From JANYGA01 sp031420415 (lineage in GTDB: Bacteria; Vulcanimicrobiota; Vulcanimicrobiia; Vulcanimicrobiales; Vulcanimicrobiaceae), in assembly GCA_031420415.1 (NCBI GenBank), contig JANOMT010000025.1, forward strand, positions 67,861-131,860: a stretch of DNA of 64,000 nucleotides, in the 5' to 3' direction. The notes under the pieces are model-generated. The model was given only the letters and a program-made list of their open reading frames with translations, did not search any database and had not been told where the DNA came from. Shown piece after piece: positions 10,201-18,552 of the stretch. A program made the translations under genes and the position numbers. Position 1 is the stretch's first letter, and each line of letters begins with the position of its first letter.

Positions 10201-10322
10201 AGCCGATTGCGCGGCAGCGTCAGATCGATGTTCTTGAGGTTGTGTTCGCGCGCGCCCTTGATGACGATGGCATCGAGGCCGCGGGGCGCGGAACCGTTGG
10301 AAGGCAATTTCGACACAACCAT
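7293..10322 (-). CDS. uvrA: Excinuclease ABC subunit A (UvrA)
   Basis: 1009 residues, slightly longer than the usual 940-960. Damage-recognition ATPase of nucleotide excision repair, partner of UvrB encoded 6 kb away on the same strand. The first Walker A is GLSGSGKS at 46-53, the second is GVSGSGKST, and both ABC signature segments (LSGGESQRI and LSGGEAQRI) are present. Three zinc-finger modules are visible: CYNCG, the pair CVYCG and CPDC, and the C-terminal CESCQGDG with CEVCKG. The preceding minus-strand gene ends 40 bases upstream, so co-transcription is possible. Confidence 0.98.
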   Translation of the reverse strand: MVVSKLPSNGSAPRGLDAIVIKGAREHNLKNIDLTLPRNRLIVITGLSGSGKSSLAFDTIYAEGQRRYVESLSSYARQFLGQMEKPDVDYIEGLSPAISIDQKSTSRNPRSTVGTVTEIYDYLRLLYARIGRPHCYNCGREVSAQSSQQIVDQILELPEGTRIQVLSPVIRGRKGEYAKLFEEIAKEGFARVRIDGETTELREKIDLDKKKKHTIEVIVDRLVVKADIRKRLTDSIETTLRLSSGIVTVIVEPGKKTATTAETNVVARELTFSESLACVYCGLSFEELAPRLFSFNSPYGACPDCTGLGAKIEIDPWKVMPDRTKSIEEGAIVPWSKSLGGGKYPSMNPYYMQQVDKLLRSRRVKISTPVDKMPEDLLESILHGVEGKQRFTYESKSGTAWSYDAQFEGVCNNLQRRYTETSSEYVKEEIEKFMSATTCKTCKGARLKPEALAVTVADTNISVVTSMSVEKAVEFFEKFVPNKREEIIAQQILKEVRARLGFLTNVGLGYLNLSRSATTLSGGESQRIRLATQIGSSLVGVLYILDEPSIGLHQRDNDRLLATLKTLRDLGNTLIVIEHDEDTMREADVIVDIGPGAGAEGGRILTVGTLEEIMKNDESPTAAYLSGRQFIAIPKKRRKPRSWLKVRNAKANNITGVDVDFPIGVFAAVTGVSGSGKSTLVNQVLVKALNQHLHGSNAGGTYGTVSGADVLDKMVVIDQSPIGRTPRSNPATYTGAFDLVRELFSLVPDSKMRGYTPGRFSFNVKGGRCESCQGDGIIKIEMHFLPDVYVPCEVCKGKRYNAQTLEIKYKGKSVSDVLEMRVDEAAEFFAAIPRIHTRLKTIADVGLGYIKMGQPATTLSGGEAQRIKLANELAKRATGRTFYVLDEPTTGLHFADIHKLLDILQRLVAVGNTVLTIEHNLDVIKTADYLIDLGPEGGDRGGMIVAVGTPEHVATVEGSFTGYYLGPVLKDERAHGVMSPDRANMERLEIENLARLQELATGNRVTVEV

Positions 10323-10362
10323 AGGACCGATTTTGGCGGGTCATCGTTGCATGCCCCAGGCC

Positions 10363-10602
10363 CTAGAAGATGCCGGTCTTTTTTTCGACGGAGTAGTTGA
10401 CGACCCACGTGAGGAGCCCAGCCATGAGGATCACGGCCCCGATCACGCGTAACGTGAAGGCCGCCGCATCGACGTTGAGCGCGGGGGGCGTGTCGTGCCG
10501 GATCTGGAGCCCGCGATCGACCGAGCTTCGCACGAAAAACGAGCCCACGAGCATGCCGGCGCCCAGGAGCGTGACGAGAAGACGGACCGCGAGTGGGATC
10601 AT
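10363..10602 (-). CDS. Small two-helix membrane protein
   Basis: 79 residues with two hydrophobic helices (about 5-25 and 52-70) and a short polar loop between them. The start ATG at 10602 overlaps the stop of the upstream HAD gene as ATGA, which supports it as a real, translationally coupled gene. It lies 40 bases upstream of uvrA. No family recognised. Confidence 0.6.
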   Translation of the reverse strand: MIPLAVRLLVTLLGAGMLVGSFFVRSSVDRGLQIRHDTPPALNVDAAAFTLRVIGAVILMAGLLTWVVNYSVEKKTGIF

Positions 10603-11333
10603 GTGCGACGTCGATTCCCGGAGAGTGGTAACACCCCCTCGACCTCATCGATTCGGCTCACGACGGCGTCCGCCGCGAGATCGGTCGGGAGCGACTCGTT
10701 GCGCACGTTCATCCAGACGGTGAACATGCCGACCGATGCCCCGCCGCGCACGTCGCGATCGAACCGATCACCGACCATCGCGCAGGCCTCCGGCGCGACG
10801 CCGAGCCGTTCGGCTGCGAGCCGGAAGAGGCGCGGATCGGGCTTGATCATGCCGACTTCGTCGGCGATGAAGACTTCGTCGAAAGCATCGTCGAGTTGCA
10901 AGATGGTGAGTTTCTCGCGGTGCGTTTCCGAAAAGCCGTTCGTGATGAGCGCGAGCTTGTAACCATCGGCACGCAAGCGCTGCAAGAGGTCGAGTGCGCC
11001 CGGCCAGAGTTCGAGCAAGTCGCGCCGGTGCGTGTTGTACGCATCGGCGCAACGAACCGCGAGCGCCGAATCGTCGAGCCCGGTCTCGACGAGCGCGGCG
11101 CGCCACATCGTGGTGCGTAAGTCGACGAGGTTTACGGAGAGCGTCGGGGTATCGAGCGTGCTCCAGAAGCGCTCCGCTTGCGCGATATACGCATCGAGCA
11201 AACGTTGTGCGACGATGCCCGATTCGCGGGCGACCTCGTGGGCGACGCGGCTCGCCGCCCCATGGTAGGTCGCCGTATCGTCGTGCAACGTATCGTCGAG
11301 ATCGAAGATGACCGCTTCGAGTGGCACGCTCAT
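10599..11333 (-). CDS. HAD-superfamily hydrolase (YjjG/phosphatase-like)
   Basis: 244 residues from ATG 11333, which overlaps the mannosidase stop as ATGA. HAD motifs are complete: FDLDDTLHDD near the N-terminus (nucleophile Asp and second Asp), LITNGF, the Lys in GMIKPDPRLF, and MVGDRFDRDV. The helical cap follows motif I, as in subfamily IA enzymes such as nucleotidase YjjG or phosphoglycolate-like phosphatases. The position behind a glycoside hydrolase suggests a sugar-phosphate substrate, but nothing proves it. Confidence 0.88.
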   Translation of the reverse strand: MSVPLEAVIFDLDDTLHDDTATYHGAASRVAHEVARESGIVAQRLLDAYIAQAERFWSTLDTPTLSVNLVDLRTTMWRAALVETGLDDSALAVRCADAYNTHRRDLLELWPGALDLLQRLRADGYKLALITNGFSETHREKLTILQLDDAFDEVFIADEVGMIKPDPRLFRLAAERLGVAPEACAMVGDRFDRDVRGGASVGMFTVWMNVRNESLPTDLAADAVVSRIDEVEGVLPLSGNRRRT

Positions 11334-13822
11334 GCGGTGTGCACGCGAAACGAGCGTAGCGCGAACGCGCCGACCGGGGCGACGATCGCGCCGTCGGCGT
11401 AGAGCGCATCGCCCGCGATCGGCGCTTCGAGCGCATCGACGCAGCCGATCGCGCGGACACGCGAGCCGCAACGTAAGCGCATCGTCCGCGGCGCTCCGTC
11501 GCATTCGCGAACGCGAACGACGACACCGTCGCCGTCGTCGGCGAGCTTCGTCGCGACGACCTGCACGGCTGGATCCTCCGAGGTAAACATCGGCACGTCA
11601 TACGTGCCCGCAAAGCGTTGCCACACGGTTTCCAGTTCTCCCATTCCAAGATCCGCACACGGCGCGTAGCCGAGGGCGAAGGCGTGCGTGACGGCATCGG
11701 CACTCGAGTCGGGCCACGTCGGTCCGCGTAAGAGCGAATGGCCGAGCGATGTGACTCCCGCGCATCGCTCGATGCTCCACCCATAAGTATCGAGTGAGAG
11801 CAGCGCGAGCCCACGACTCGGCGCATCGACGCGCGCGAAACGCTGACCGGGCGCTTCGTATCGCGCCCGATCGGCGCGCGATTGCGGGTTTGGCGGGCGA
11901 TCGATCGTGCCGTGCGGCGATCCGAATCGCGCGCGCGTCGCCTCGAAGGCGAGCGAATTTTCAACGCGCAACACCACGTGACGTTCGCGCCAGTCGACCG
12001 CGAGATCGACGCGAACGTAGGCGTCGTTGCGATCGAGTGTGAGCCGAGCGACGGCGAGCGATGCGCCGAACGCGTAGCGGATTTCGATGCCGTCGTCGAC
12101 GATCTCGACGCCCGTGACGCTCACGCGGAGCGGATGCTTGCGGTAGGTTCTATCGAGATTCCACGCATCCCAACGTTTGGGACGATCGACGTATGCGGAG
12201 AGCCGCAGACCGTCGCGCACGAGATTGAGTGCGTGCGGCGCGCGCAGTTCGACGAGCGCTCCGCGGTCGTCCACGCGCGCGATGACGCGATCGTTTGCAA
12301 GCAGCGTCATCGCGCCGCGCCGATCGCTCGCGAGTTCGCGCACCGGCGCGACCGGTTGCGGAACCGCGATCGCGTTGCTCTGCGGCAGGACGCTTCGCGC
12401 ACTGGCAAGCACGTGCGCGACGAGAGAGTCCGCTTCGTCGTACTCGGCGTGGACTTGCGCGTACACCTCCGCGATCGCACTCCCGGTCAAGACGTCGTGA
12501 AATTGCGCCCGCAAGACGATCTCCCACACGGCCGCGAGTTGCGCGCGCGCTTCATCGAGGAAGAACGGCGTCGCGTGCAACGCTTTCGCCCACGCGAGCG
12601 CGAGTTCGGCCGAACCGAGCGCGCGTTCGAGTGCGGCGTTGCGCGCTTTGATCGCGTGGTTCGTCGTATACGTGCCGCGATGTTCTTGGAGGTAGAGTTC
12701 GTCGTGCACGATCGGCAAGCGATCGGCAGCGGAAGCGACGCCCGCGAACCACCCGGCGAGTGAGGTCCACGTCCCGATCGCGCTCGCATCCGCGATCGCA
12801 GCATCCGTCGCACCGCCACCACCATCGCCATGGCCCACGAGCAACACGTCACCACGCGCGCGCGCATGCCGCACGCGCGCCGCATCGACGTCGCCCTCGA
12901 TCGAAGCGATCTGGGCCGAAACGATGCGCGTCCCATCCGGCCCCTCCCAAACGAAACGCGCGTGCGGGAACGCCGTGGTATCGTTCCAGCCGAGTTTCGT
13001 CGTCCCGAAGGACGCGATGCCCGCGTGCCCGAGCAGCGTCGGTATCGTATTGGCGAAGCCGAACGAATCGGGCAACCACGCCACACTCGGGCGTCCTCCG
13101 AACGTTCGCTCGATATAACGAATCCCAAAACTCAATTGCCGAAGTAACGACTCACCCGAGGGAAGGTTACAATCGGATTCGACCCACATCGCCGCACCGC
13201 TCGTATCGAACCGTCCCGCGCGACCGAGCGCGCGCACGCGTTCGAAAAACGTCGGATCGCCAAGCTCGACCCATGCGTAGAGTTGTGCTTGACTCTGCGT
13301 GAAGACGAAGCCCACGTGGCTTTCGAGCTGCCGCACCGACGTCGCGAACGTGCGTTGCGCCTTGCGCGCGGTATCGCCGTACGTCCAGAGCCACGCGACA
13401 TCGAGATGCGAGTGGCCGACGAGGGCCAGATCCTCGGCGCTCGGTTTGGCAACTCGCGATCGCGCGCGAAGCTTCGGCATCACGCGCGCGATCGTCTCGA
13501 TGACCCGCGCCGGTTTCTGCGCGGCGTTGGCGAGGATCCAGGTCCAGCGAAAACCCGCACCCGAGGGCAAACCCGTCGTCGGCATCGCGCGACGTTCCAC
13601 TTCGAGCGTCACATCGCCGCGCACGTGCGCGGGCAGCGGCACGCTATCGTGTTCGCGATCGAACGCGCCACGCACGATACCATCCACGCGCAGCAGCGCA
13701 CCCGTGCGCGTCGCATAGCGTACTGCGATGCCGGCCGTCTCCGCCGGTGGCCCGAGCGGTTCCGTCGCGCGGAGAACGACGACATCGCCGTCGTCGGAGA
13801 CGATCTCGAGTGGACGCTTCAC
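11330..13822 (-). CDS. Alpha-mannosidase, glycoside hydrolase family 38
   Basis: 830 residues without signal peptide. GH38 features: GHSHLDVAWLWTYG near residue 136 (zinc ligands His and Asp), MWVESDCNLPSGESL, WLPDSFGF with the likely nucleophile Asp, HRGTYTTNHAIKARN, and QFHDVLTGSAI. The N-terminus before about residue 125 is short compared with the 1000-residue enzymes. Removes terminal alpha-mannose; cytoplasmic members act on imported oligosaccharides. Its start overlaps the alpha/beta hydrolase stop (ATGA) and its stop overlaps the HAD start, so the three genes form one operon. Confidence 0.93.
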   Translation of the reverse strand: MKRPLEIVSDDGDVVVLRATEPLGPPAETAGIAVRYATRTGALLRVDGIVRGAFDREHDSVPLPAHVRGDVTLEVERRAMPTTGLPSGAGFRWTWILANAAQKPARVIETIARVMPKLRARSRVAKPSAEDLALVGHSHLDVAWLWTYGDTARKAQRTFATSVRQLESHVGFVFTQSQAQLYAWVELGDPTFFERVRALGRAGRFDTSGAAMWVESDCNLPSGESLLRQLSFGIRYIERTFGGRPSVAWLPDSFGFANTIPTLLGHAGIASFGTTKLGWNDTTAFPHARFVWEGPDGTRIVSAQIASIEGDVDAARVRHARARGDVLLVGHGDGGGGATDAAIADASAIGTWTSLAGWFAGVASAADRLPIVHDELYLQEHRGTYTTNHAIKARNAALERALGSAELALAWAKALHATPFFLDEARAQLAAVWEIVLRAQFHDVLTGSAIAEVYAQVHAEYDEADSLVAHVLASARSVLPQSNAIAVPQPVAPVRELASDRRGAMTLLANDRVIARVDDRGALVELRAPHALNLVRDGLRLSAYVDRPKRWDAWNLDRTYRKHPLRVSVTGVEIVDDGIEIRYAFGASLAVARLTLDRNDAYVRVDLAVDWRERHVVLRVENSLAFEATRARFGSPHGTIDRPPNPQSRADRARYEAPGQRFARVDAPSRGLALLSLDTYGWSIERCAGVTSLGHSLLRGPTWPDSSADAVTHAFALGYAPCADLGMGELETVWQRFAGTYDVPMFTSEDPAVQVVATKLADDGDGVVVRVRECDGAPRTMRLRCGSRVRAIGCVDALEAPIAGDALYADGAIVAPVGAFALRSFRVHTA

Positions 13823-14703
13823 GCCGATTGCATCGCAAACGCCGCGATGGCCGCATCGAGGGCGCCCGGATCTTCGCGTTGGATGAAGTGACCGATGCCC
13901 GGCAGTACGATGCGTCGATACACCGCGCCAAAGAGGTGCGCGCGATCGGCGGTCGCCTCGGGTAACGTCGCGCCATCCGCGTCGCCGTGCATCACGAGCG
14001 TCGGCACCGCGATGCGGGGGAGCGCGGCGAGCGCCGCTTCATCTTCGCGCATACCCGGACCCGGCTCGGCAAAGCCCCAGCGATGACGATACGAGTGCAA
14101 CACGACCTCGACGAAGTCGTCGTTCCCGAAGGCGGCAGCCGTTCGATCGTATTCCGCATCGGCAAACGCCCACGACGGCGACCACGTCTTCCAGAGATGG
14201 CGGCAGAATGCTACCCGATCGTCACGCAACGTCGCCTCACCACGTGGCGTCGCGAAATACCATTGATACCAGTACGCGTGGATCTGAGCGTACGACATCG
14301 GCGCCACGGGAAGACTCGCGCCGTATCCCACCGAGAGCGCGACGAGTCGCTCGAGGCGCTCGGGCGCGATGACCGCGACGCCGTATGCGGCGCGTGCGCC
14401 CCAATCGTGGCCGATAAGCGTGCAGCGCGCGATGCCGAGCGCATCGAGCAGATCGACGATGTCGCGCGCGAGCACGTGTGCGGGGGCGCACCGCGGTGCG
14501 GCGGTAGCGCGAAAACGTGTCGCACCAAAGCCACGCAGCGATGGCACGATCGCGCGCTTTCCCGCAAGCGTCGGCCGACCCAGGAGCGCGTCCCACGTTC
14601 GCACGTCGTCGGGAAACCCGTGGACGAGGACCACGACATCGCGGGCATTCGGGTTGCGTTCTTCGTAGGCGATTTCGAGAGACGGCGTGATCGCGAGCGG
14701 CAC
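13819..14703 (-). CDS. Alpha/beta hydrolase, epoxide hydrolase-like
   Basis: 294 residues. HGFPDD at 28-33 supplies the oxyanion hole, and the nucleophile elbow GHDWGA at 98-103 has Asp100 instead of Ser, the signature of epoxide hydrolases and haloalkane dehalogenases. The catalytic His is in GIGHFIQRE near the C-terminus. Tyr-rich cap segments (AYWYQWYF) fit epoxide hydrolases, in which two cap tyrosines polarise the epoxide. First gene of the mannosidase operon by overlap. Substrate unknown. Confidence 0.85.
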   Translation of the reverse strand: MPLAITPSLEIAYEERNPNARDVVVLVHGFPDDVRTWDALLGRPTLAGKRAIVPSLRGFGATRFRATAAPRCAPAHVLARDIVDLLDALGIARCTLIGHDWGARAAYGVAVIAPERLERLVALSVGYGASLPVAPMSYAQIHAYWYQWYFATPRGEATLRDDRVAFCRHLWKTWSPSWAFADAEYDRTAAAFGNDDFVEVVLHSYRHRWGFAEPGPGMREDEAALAALPRIAVPTLVMHGDADGATLPEATADRAHLFGAVYRRIVLPGIGHFIQREDPGALDAAIAAFAMQSA

Positions 14704-14739
14704 GTCAGTGTCGAGCCCCGAGCGTTCGCACGCGTGCGG

Positions 14740-15828
14740 TCATCGCGCGACCTCACCATCGTAATAGTCGAGATCGGGATGATCGCGAAGCATGAGTCCG
14801 CGCCGATCGACGAGCACTTTTTGCGAATCCGGATAACTGCAGATGTCGTCGAGATCGTTACACGCGACCATCAAGATATCGCACGGTTCCGAAGACTCGT
14901 TCGAGACTTTGTGTGCGCCGACCGGTGTGGTCGGAAAGTGCACGAAGTCGCCCGCGCGCACGCATGTCGACCCGTGCGGCGTCACGAGCGTCGCAGTCCC
15001 GCGCATCACGAAGAAGACCTCTTCTTCGAGCGTGTGCCAGTGGAGCGGACAGAAGGCCGCACCCGGCTCGATTCGTGCGACGCGGTAGCCGAGTTTCTCC
15101 GAGCCGATGAAGTCGCCGACTTCGAACGTGCTTCCGCCGAATCCCGACGGTTCGTCCGGCCACGTGCGCCATACCGCATCGTCGACGTTGATCACGCGCA
15201 TCTCCGGCAACGCGCGCGCGTCGAGCGTCTTCCACACTTCGGCCGTCGCGTTACCGAAGACGCAAGCCCCGTCGCCGACGAGCACATGCCGCGGGTGCAC
15301 CGCAGCCACAGCGCGGAGCGAGAGCGCCGCGCCGCGCGGGTCGGCGAGTTTTTCATCGGGCATGAGCGACAGCGCCCCTGCGGGCGCGCCCCACAGCGCA
15401 TCGCCGACGACGACCGTCCCGAGATCCGCGAAATACAACGCGCATTCACCCGGCGTTTTGAATCCGTGAAGCCCGATAACGCGCGCCCCGCCGATCTCGT
15501 CGCCGTGAGCGAGCGCGCGATCCACCGGGCCCGCGAGCAGCGCGACGTCGGGTGCGCTCGCGGCGATCTTCGCGCCAAATCGCGCGGCGATCGCGCGAGC
15601 GTCACGTTCGTGATCGCGATTCGTCACCACGACCCACGCGAGGCCGCCGCGCGCTGCGATCTCCTGAGCATCGGCGTCCGTAAGTGGCAACGGATCAATC
15701 GCGAGATTCCCCTCGGGCCTCGCGATGAAAAACGAATTGAACGCAAGATTGCGCTCGGGTTGCCAAACGGACCAGATCCAGACGCCCGTGATGATGGTCG
15801 GTTGCACCCGAGCGTGGGTTCGCCCCAT
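14740..15828 (-). CDS. Fusion of a degenerate metallo-beta-lactamase-like domain and a cupin
   Basis: 362 residues. The first 210 or so read like a metallo-beta-lactamase fold of the glyoxalase II type (NSFFIARPEGNLAIDP, GLHGFKTPGECALYF, VVVGDALWG). Where the zinc motif HxHxDH is expected, the sequence is TNRDH at 69-73, so two of the usual ligands are missing. The C-terminal 130 residues form a cupin with CPLHWH, EEEVFFVMRG and the following GDFVHFP, so its metal site looks intact. It could be a sensor-like or diverged hydrolase coupled to a cupin. Start: ATG 15828; later GTG codons cannot be excluded. Confidence 0.7.
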   Translation of the reverse strand: MGRTHARVQPTIITGVWIWSVWQPERNLAFNSFFIARPEGNLAIDPLPLTDADAQEIAARGGLAWVVVTNRDHERDARAIAARFGAKIAASAPDVALLAGPVDRALAHGDEIGGARVIGLHGFKTPGECALYFADLGTVVVGDALWGAPAGALSLMPDEKLADPRGAALSLRAVAAVHPRHVLVGDGACVFGNATAEVWKTLDARALPEMRVINVDDAVWRTWPDEPSGFGGSTFEVGDFIGSEKLGYRVARIEPGAAFCPLHWHTLEEEVFFVMRGTATLVTPHGSTCVRAGDFVHFPTTPVGAHKVSNESSEPCDILMVACNDLDDICSYPDSQKVLVDRRGLMLRDHPDLDYYDGEVAR

Positions 15829-15873
15829 CGCGATGCCTTCCGCTCGGTCTTCACGCGCTAGCGCGCGGCCCGC

Positions 15874-16452
15874 CTAGCGGCCGATGAGCGCCCAGAACGG
15901 CAGTTCGCGCACGAAGCGATAGAGTTGCGGCACCGCCGCGCGCAGATCGGGTGAGACCGATGCGCCCGGCTGCGGAGCGAGTGGCGAGAGTTTCGAACTC
16001 TGCGCGACGATCCGTCCGCGTTCGTCGAGATAGCGCGCCTCATCGTCGGCGTTGACCGTCCCCGAACTGGAATCGCGTTCGCGCGCGAGCGTTCCGGAAT
16101 CGCGAAAACACGATTCGGCATCGGCGTGATAATCGAGCGAACGCGTCGCGGTCCTCACGATCGCGACCGTTCCGGCAAGTGAATAGACGCGCGCGACGTC
16201 GCTGTAGAGGTCGGGATCGCGGGCGATGCGCGCGAGGAGCGGTGCGCTCGCGACGCGCCAAGCACCATCGACTCCGCCCGCGCCATAGACGCGTGCGAGC
16301 ACGGCGGGTTCGACTCCGCTCACGAGGCGCACGCGACCATCACACCATGCGTCGATCGCCTCTCGCGCGCTCGCCGTCACGTCCGCCGAATTCGAGATAC
16401 CCAGGAGCGCCGTCGCGAGCGCCGCGACACCGATCGCGCGCGCTCGGATTAT
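15874..16452 (-). CDS. Secreted hypothetical protein, apparently starting at AUA
   Basis: The first canonical start in frame is GTG 16380 (168 aa), but the frame continues upstream into a textbook signal peptide: I-R-A-R, then AIGVAALATALLG, then SNSA before Asp. The only codons at its head are ATA (16452-16450) and ATC; the ATA overlaps the uvrB TAA as ATAA. I therefore place the start at ATA 16452 (192 aa). The Shine-Dalgarno sequence is weak here (GGA close to the start). No domain recognised. It follows uvrB directly. Confidence 0.5.
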   Translation of the reverse strand: MIRARAIGVAALATALLGISNSADVTASAREAIDAWCDGRVRLVSGVEPAVLARVYGAGGVDGAWRVASAPLLARIARDPDLYSDVARVYSLAGTVAIVRTATRSLDYHADAESCFRDSGTLARERDSSSGTVNADDEARYLDERGRIVAQSSKLSPLAPQPGASVSPDLRAAVPQLYRFVRELPFWALIGR

Positions 16453-18494
16453 GTTCCGACGAGCTCTTTGAGTGCGTGCGCGAAAATCTTCGGCGCCTTC
16501 CCTTGGAAGAGAATCGATTCGTTGCCACCGATCTGCTTGCGCAATTCGAGCAACTCGTCGCGAAGCGCGGCCGCTTTCTCGAAATCGAGATTGGCTGCAA
16601 ACTCTTTCATCTTCTTCTCGATCTCGCTCGCCATCGCCATCGCGACGTCGCGCGGGAGCTTGTCGCCCTTGAGCTTCGATGCCTCGGTCTTATCGCCACC
16701 GATGAGTGCGAGAATATCCCGAACTTCCTTGCGGATAGTTTTGGGCTCGATGCCGTTGGCGAGATTGTGCGCGATCTGTTTCTCGCGACGCCGTTTGGTT
16801 TCTCCGAGCGCCTTCGCCATCGATTCCGTGATCACGTCGGCGTACATGATGACGCGCCCCTCGACGTTGCGCGCCGCGCGACCGATGGTTTGGATGAGCG
16901 ACGTACTGCTGCGCAGATAGCCTTCTTTATCCGCATCGAGAATGCCGACGAGTGAGACTTCGGGCAGGTCGAGCCCTTCGCGTAAGAGATTGATGCCGAC
17001 GAGCACGTCGAAGATACCCTTGCGTAGATCGCGCAAGATCGCGATGCGCTCGAGCGTCTCGACTTCGCTGTGCAGATACCGCACCTTGAGGCCGTTTTCG
17101 AGCAAGAAATCCGTGAGATCCTCGGCCATTTTTTTCGTGAGCGTCGTGACGAGCACGCGCTCGTCGTTGACGACGCGTTTGCGAATCTCTTCCATGAGAT
17201 CGTCGACTTGATTCTTGGTCGGTCGAACCTCGACTTCGGGATCGACGAGGCCCGTCGGCCGGATGATCATCTCGGCGATCTGGCTCGATTGTGTGAGCTC
17301 CCACGTCGCGGGAGTCGCGCTGACGTACACGACTTGATTGAGGTGCGCCTTGAACTCTTCGAACATGAGCGGCCGATTATCCATCGCGCTCGGCAGACGG
17401 AATCCGTGTTCGACCAGGATTTCTTTGCGCGACCGGTCGCCCGCGTACATGCCGTGGACTTGAGGGATCGTCACGTGCGACTCGTCGACGAAAAGCAACC
17501 AATCTTTATCGAAAAAATCGAGCAGGCACGACGGCGTCGAGGCCGGTTCGCGACCCGAGAGATGCCGACTATAATTTTCAACGCCGTTGCAGTAGCCGAC
17601 CTCGCGCAACATGTCGAGATCGTAACGCGTGCGCATCTCGAGTCGCTGCGCTTCGAGCAATTTTCCGTTGTCCTTGAAGAACTTGAGCCGCTCGTCGAGC
17701 TCGAGTTCGATCGCGGTGACCGCGCGCCGCAACTTCTCGTCGGGCGTGATGAAGTGCTTCGCGGGAAAAATCGTAACCGAATCTTTCGACTCGACGTACT
17801 CGCCCGTGAGCAAGTTGACGACGTTGATCGCTTCGATCTCATCGCCAAAAAACTCGATCCGGTGCACGAGCTCTTCGTCGACGCCGACGAACTCGAGCGT
17901 ATCGCCGCGCACGCGAAAGGTGCCGCGCACCAGATTGATATCGTTGCGCCGGTACTGCATATCGATGAGGCGCCGTAAGAAAACGTCGCGATCGGTTTCG
18001 TGACCGACTTCGATCTTGAACGACATTTCTTTATAATCGGCGGGCGATCCCAAGCCGTAGATACACGAGACCGACGCGACGATGAGCGTGTCGCGACGTG
18101 TGAGCATCGATTGCGTCGCCGAGTGGCGTAGGCGCTCGATTTCGTCGTTGATCGAGCTGTCTTTTTCGATGAACGTATCGGTATGCGCGATATACGCTTC
18201 GGGCTGATAATAATCGAAGTACGAGACGAAATACTCGACCGCATTGTTCGGAAAGAAATCGCGGAATTCGGCACAGAGTTGGGCTGCGAGGGTCTTATTG
18301 TGGCAGAGCACGAGCGTCGGCTTTTGAACTTGCTCGACGACGCGTGCCATCGCCATCGTCTTGCCCGAGCCCGTCACGCCAAGGAGCGTCTGCGCGCGAT
18401 CGCCGCGCAGGATGCCTGCAGCGAGCTTATCGGTCGCGGCCGGCTGATCGCCTGCGAGCTGGTAGGGCGAGACGAGGTTAAAGCGGTCGGACAT
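16449..18494 (-). CDS. uvrB: Excinuclease ABC subunit B (UvrB)
   Basis: 681 residues from ATG 18494; the frame is open further upstream without homology. DNA helicase-like subunit of nucleotide excision repair, loaded by UvrA and holding damaged DNA for UvrC. Walker A is GVTGSGKT at 39-46. The beta-hairpin region is present (FDYYQPEAYIAHTDTFIEKD), as is helicase motif VI (QTIGRAARN). The C-terminal UVR motif that contacts UvrC is also visible (DFEKAAALRDELLEL). Confidence 0.98.
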   Translation of the reverse strand: MSDRFNLVSPYQLAGDQPAATDKLAAGILRGDRAQTLLGVTGSGKTMAMARVVEQVQKPTLVLCHNKTLAAQLCAEFRDFFPNNAVEYFVSYFDYYQPEAYIAHTDTFIEKDSSINDEIERLRHSATQSMLTRRDTLIVASVSCIYGLGSPADYKEMSFKIEVGHETDRDVFLRRLIDMQYRRNDINLVRGTFRVRGDTLEFVGVDEELVHRIEFFGDEIEAINVVNLLTGEYVESKDSVTIFPAKHFITPDEKLRRAVTAIELELDERLKFFKDNGKLLEAQRLEMRTRYDLDMLREVGYCNGVENYSRHLSGREPASTPSCLLDFFDKDWLLFVDESHVTIPQVHGMYAGDRSRKEILVEHGFRLPSAMDNRPLMFEEFKAHLNQVVYVSATPATWELTQSSQIAEMIIRPTGLVDPEVEVRPTKNQVDDLMEEIRKRVVNDERVLVTTLTKKMAEDLTDFLLENGLKVRYLHSEVETLERIAILRDLRKGIFDVLVGINLLREGLDLPEVSLVGILDADKEGYLRSSTSLIQTIGRAARNVEGRVIMYADVITESMAKALGETKRRREKQIAHNLANGIEPKTIRKEVRDILALIGGDKTEASKLKGDKLPRDVAMAMASEIEKKMKEFAANLDFEKAAALRDELLELRKQIGGNESILFQGKAPKIFAHALKELVGT

Positions 18495-18552
18495 CGTAGG
18501 CCACCCGACACGAACGGTAGCCTCTCCGGTTGCAGGGCATTCCCCCGCACGG

